Part shown: positions 62,627 to 64,000 of the stretch, one piece after another
How the letters are laid out: the number at the start of each line of letters is the position of its first letter
Position numbering within the stretch: position 1 is the stretch's first letter
Assembly (NCBI RefSeq): GCF_001592365.1
Contig: NZ_BCWU01000003.1
Coordinates: 310,001-374,000 of the forward strand
Source: Gordonia hydrophobica NBRC 16057
GTDB lineage: Bacteria > Actinomycetota > Actinomycetes > Mycobacteriales > Mycobacteriaceae
Length of the DNA: 64,000 nucleotides
Reading direction: 5' to 3'
Notes under the pieces: generated by a model
The model's database searches: none
Told to the model about the DNA's origin: nothing
What the model saw: the letters and a program-made list of their open reading frames with translations, nothing else
Made by a program: the position numbers and the translations under genes

Positions 62627-63243
62627 CGGGTGATCAGGTCCAGCGCTTCGCCGCGGGAGACCGCACTGGTCTTGAACAACCCGCGCACCGCGGACGTGGT
62701 GGTCCGGGCGCCGGGTTTACGGATGCCGCGCATGGCCATGCACAGGTGCTCGGCCTCGATCACCACGATCACGCCGCGCGGATTCAGCTTCCGGACCAGC
62801 GCGTCGGCGATCTGACTGGTGAGCCGCTCCTGCACCTGCGGCCGCTTCGCATACAGGTCGACGACACGCGCCAGCTTCGACAGCCCGGTCACCTGACCGG
62901 TGGGGCCGGGGATGTAACCGACGTGCGCGACACCGTGGAACGAGACCAGATGGTGCTCGCAGGTCGAGTACATCGGAATGTCCTTGACCAGCACCAGCTC
63001 TTCGTGGTCCTCGTCGAAGACGGTCGCGAGCACCTCGTCGGGATCGCAGTACAGTCCCGCGAACATCTCCTCGTACGCTTTGGCGACCCGATGCGGCGTG
63101 CGCTGCAGGCCGGGGCGATCGGGGTCCTCGCCGACCGCGAGAAGCAGTTCGCGCACAGCGGCCTCGGCACGCGCTTGGTCGAACACCTTCGCCTCACCCG
63201 TGTTCGACACCATGAGGGCGTCGACTGCGTGATCCGTCGTCAT
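62623..63243 (-). CDS. folE: GTP cyclohydrolase I
   Basis: A 206-residue FolE. The zinc and catalytic motifs are [21 protein letters not shown] near residue 93 and [19 protein letters not shown] near residue 165. It converts GTP to dihydroneopterin triphosphate, the first step of folate synthesis. ATG at 63243 after GAAGGAGACC; a start six codons upstream is less likely. It is 14 bp downstream of ftsH on the same strand and starts the folE-folP-folB-folK unit. Confidence 0.95.
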   Translation of the reverse strand: MTTDHAVDALMVSNTGEAKVFDQARAEAAVRELLLAVGEDPDRPGLQRTPHRVAKAYEEMFAGLYCDPDEVLATVFDEDHEELVLVKDIPMYSTCEHHLVSFHGVAHVGYIPGPTGQVTGLSKLARVVDLYAKRPQVQERLTSQIADALVRKLNPRGVIVVIEAEHLCMAMRGIRKPGARTTTSAVRGLFKTSAVSRGEALDLITR

Positions 63244-63257
63244 GTCTCTGGTCTCCT

Positions 63258-64000
63258 TCACTGACCGTCGCGCGGCTCGTCCGCGGGCGGCCAGCCGGGG
63301 GCCGACCAGTCGCGCGGAGCGCCGTAGTCGGGACGGGTTCCATGGGTGGGCCCGCCCGTCGGCGCGCCACCATTGCGCTCCCCGGGTGTTCCCGGTTCGG
63401 GCTGCCCGTACTGGGGTTGGCCGTACTGGGGTTGACCGTAGTTCGGCTGACCCGGCTGCGGCTGACCGTAGGCAGGCTGCCCGTAGGGCTGACCATACTG
63501 GGGCTGGCCAGGCTGCGGCTGTCCGTACTGGGGTTGTCCAGGCTGGGGCTGTCCGGGCTGGGGCTGCGGGTGTTGGGGCTGCGGGTGGCCGTACTGCTGC
63601 GGCTGGTACTGTCCCGGACCGGTCTGCGGCGGCTGGCCGTAGGGCTGCGCGCTGTAATCAGCGACCGGGGCCGCAGGCACCGGCACCGGCTCTTCGACCG
63701 GAGGCCACGGCTCGCCGCGCTCCTTCGCGAGCTCGCCCGGCGTCTTGATCGGCGGCTTGTCGCTGGGAATGCGGTCGCCGAAGACATCGAACTGGGTGAT
63801 GCGCGGCCGCTTGACCACCTCGTCGAGGATGGCCTCCAGATCCTTGCGGACCAGCGTCTCCTTCTCCAGGAGCTGGCCGGCGAGCACGTCCAGGACGTCG
63901 CGGTACTGATTGAGAATGGCCCACGCCTCGGTGTGCGCGGCCTCGATCAGGTTCCGGACCTCGTCGTCGATCTCTGCGGCGACGCCCGTCGAGTACTCCG
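63258..64000 (-). CDS. ftsH: ATP-dependent zinc metalloprotease FtsH (C-terminal part)
   Basis: The frame is open to the right edge and encodes the end of Fts[24 protein letters not shown] helices, then [24 protein letters not shown] near 63810-63890, which is the conserved C-terminal peptidase-domain end. Then comes a long disordered tail of about 165 residues with many [14 protein letters not shown] repeats (about 63.40-63.65 kb). The HExxH and AAA motifs lie beyond the window. FtsH degrades membrane and regulatory proteins. The Pro/Gln/Gly/Tyr-rich tail is longer and more repetitive than usual but common in Mycobacteriales. Confidence 0.92.
   Translation of the reverse strand, partial: EYSTGVAAEIDDEVRNLIEAAHTEAWAILNQYRDVLDVLAGQLLEKETLVRKDLEAILDEVVKRPRITQFDVFGDRIPSDKPPIKTPGELAKERGEPWPPVEEPVPVPAAPVADYSAQPYGQPPQTGPGQYQPQQYGHPQPQHPQPQPGQPQPGQPQYGQPQPGQPQYGQPYGQPAYGQPQPGQPNYGQPQYGQPQYGQPEPGTPGERNGGAPTGGPTHGTRPDYGAPRDWSAPGWPPADEPRDGQ

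Noticed and set aside
63400..63660. A DNA tandem-repeat array of CRISPR or minisatellite type
   Set aside because: The repeats follow the ftsH reading frame and vary at synonymous positions; no regular spacer pattern.

Overview
The window is high-GC actinobacterial DNA whose gene order follows the steroid-catabolic and folate/pantothenate regions of Mycobacterium tuberculosis (the Rv3501c-Rv3561 and Rv3598c-Rv3610c blocks). It reads as a chromosome segment of a cholesterol- or phytosterol-degrading member of the Mycobacteriales, most likely Gordonia or a close relative. Genus and gene names are inferred from recalled protein families and synteny; no database search was run.

Layout. 0-6.2 kb: start of the mce4 sterol-uptake operon (yrbE4B partial, yrbE4A) with hsd4A, ferredoxin fdxD, and the divergent side-chain genes fadE26-fadE27-fadD17. 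6.3-9.9 kb: an inserted block of alternative, zinc-ligand-poor ribosomal proteins (L28, L33, S14, S18 and, divergently, L31) with two CobW-family proteins, one without a Walker A motif. 9.9-25.3 kb: fadD19 and an NPD-type flavoprotein, echA19, an F420-type oxidoreductase, a tandem DUF35 protein with thiolase/aldolases ltp4-ltp3, cyp125 with an NTF2-like partner, fadA5, a Ddn-type protein, and a fadD8-like ligase with a second ferredoxin. 25.4-27.8 kb: a GyrA-like/GNAT fusion and a TetR-MpaB pair. 27.8-34.4 kb: ring C/D genes (two SDRs, NTF2-like protein, crotonase; echA20-ipdA-ipdB-ipdC). 34.4-39.2 kb: ordinary genes (small HTH protein, VOC-sigma pair, MOSC, MFS, methyltransferase). 39.4-46.6 kb: kstR2, an aldehyde dehydrogenase, fadA6-ipdF-fadE30 and divergent fadD3. 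46.7-49.7 kb: an acyl-CoA synthetase divergent from a GAF-LuxR regulator, and a small exported protein. 49.7-64 kb: lysS, an inactive-looking rhodanese, a DUF559-like protein, a Tat metallophosphoesterase, a TetR gene, then the long minus-strand maoC/coaX/panD/panC and folK-folB-folP-folE run ending in ftsH at the right edge.

How it works together. Mce4 imports sterol. CYP125 and FadD19/FadD17 oxidise and activate the side chain. FadE26-27, EchA19, Hsd4A, FadA5 and Ltp3/Ltp4 shorten it. FadD3, FadE30, IpdF, EchA20, IpdABC and FadA6 dismantle the last two rings. Two operator families are visible: KstR-type TnnAACnnGTTnnA boxes at the side-chain genes (7 sites, 4 of them perfect matches) and KstR2-type boxes at the ring C/D genes (3 near-identical sites, one overlapping the 5' side of kstR2 itself). 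The fadA5 promoter carries a sequence that fits both.

No intergenic gap exceeds 300 bp. I saw no tRNA, rRNA, insertion sequence, prophage or CRISPR array. Several convergent gene pairs are separated by near-perfect hairpins.
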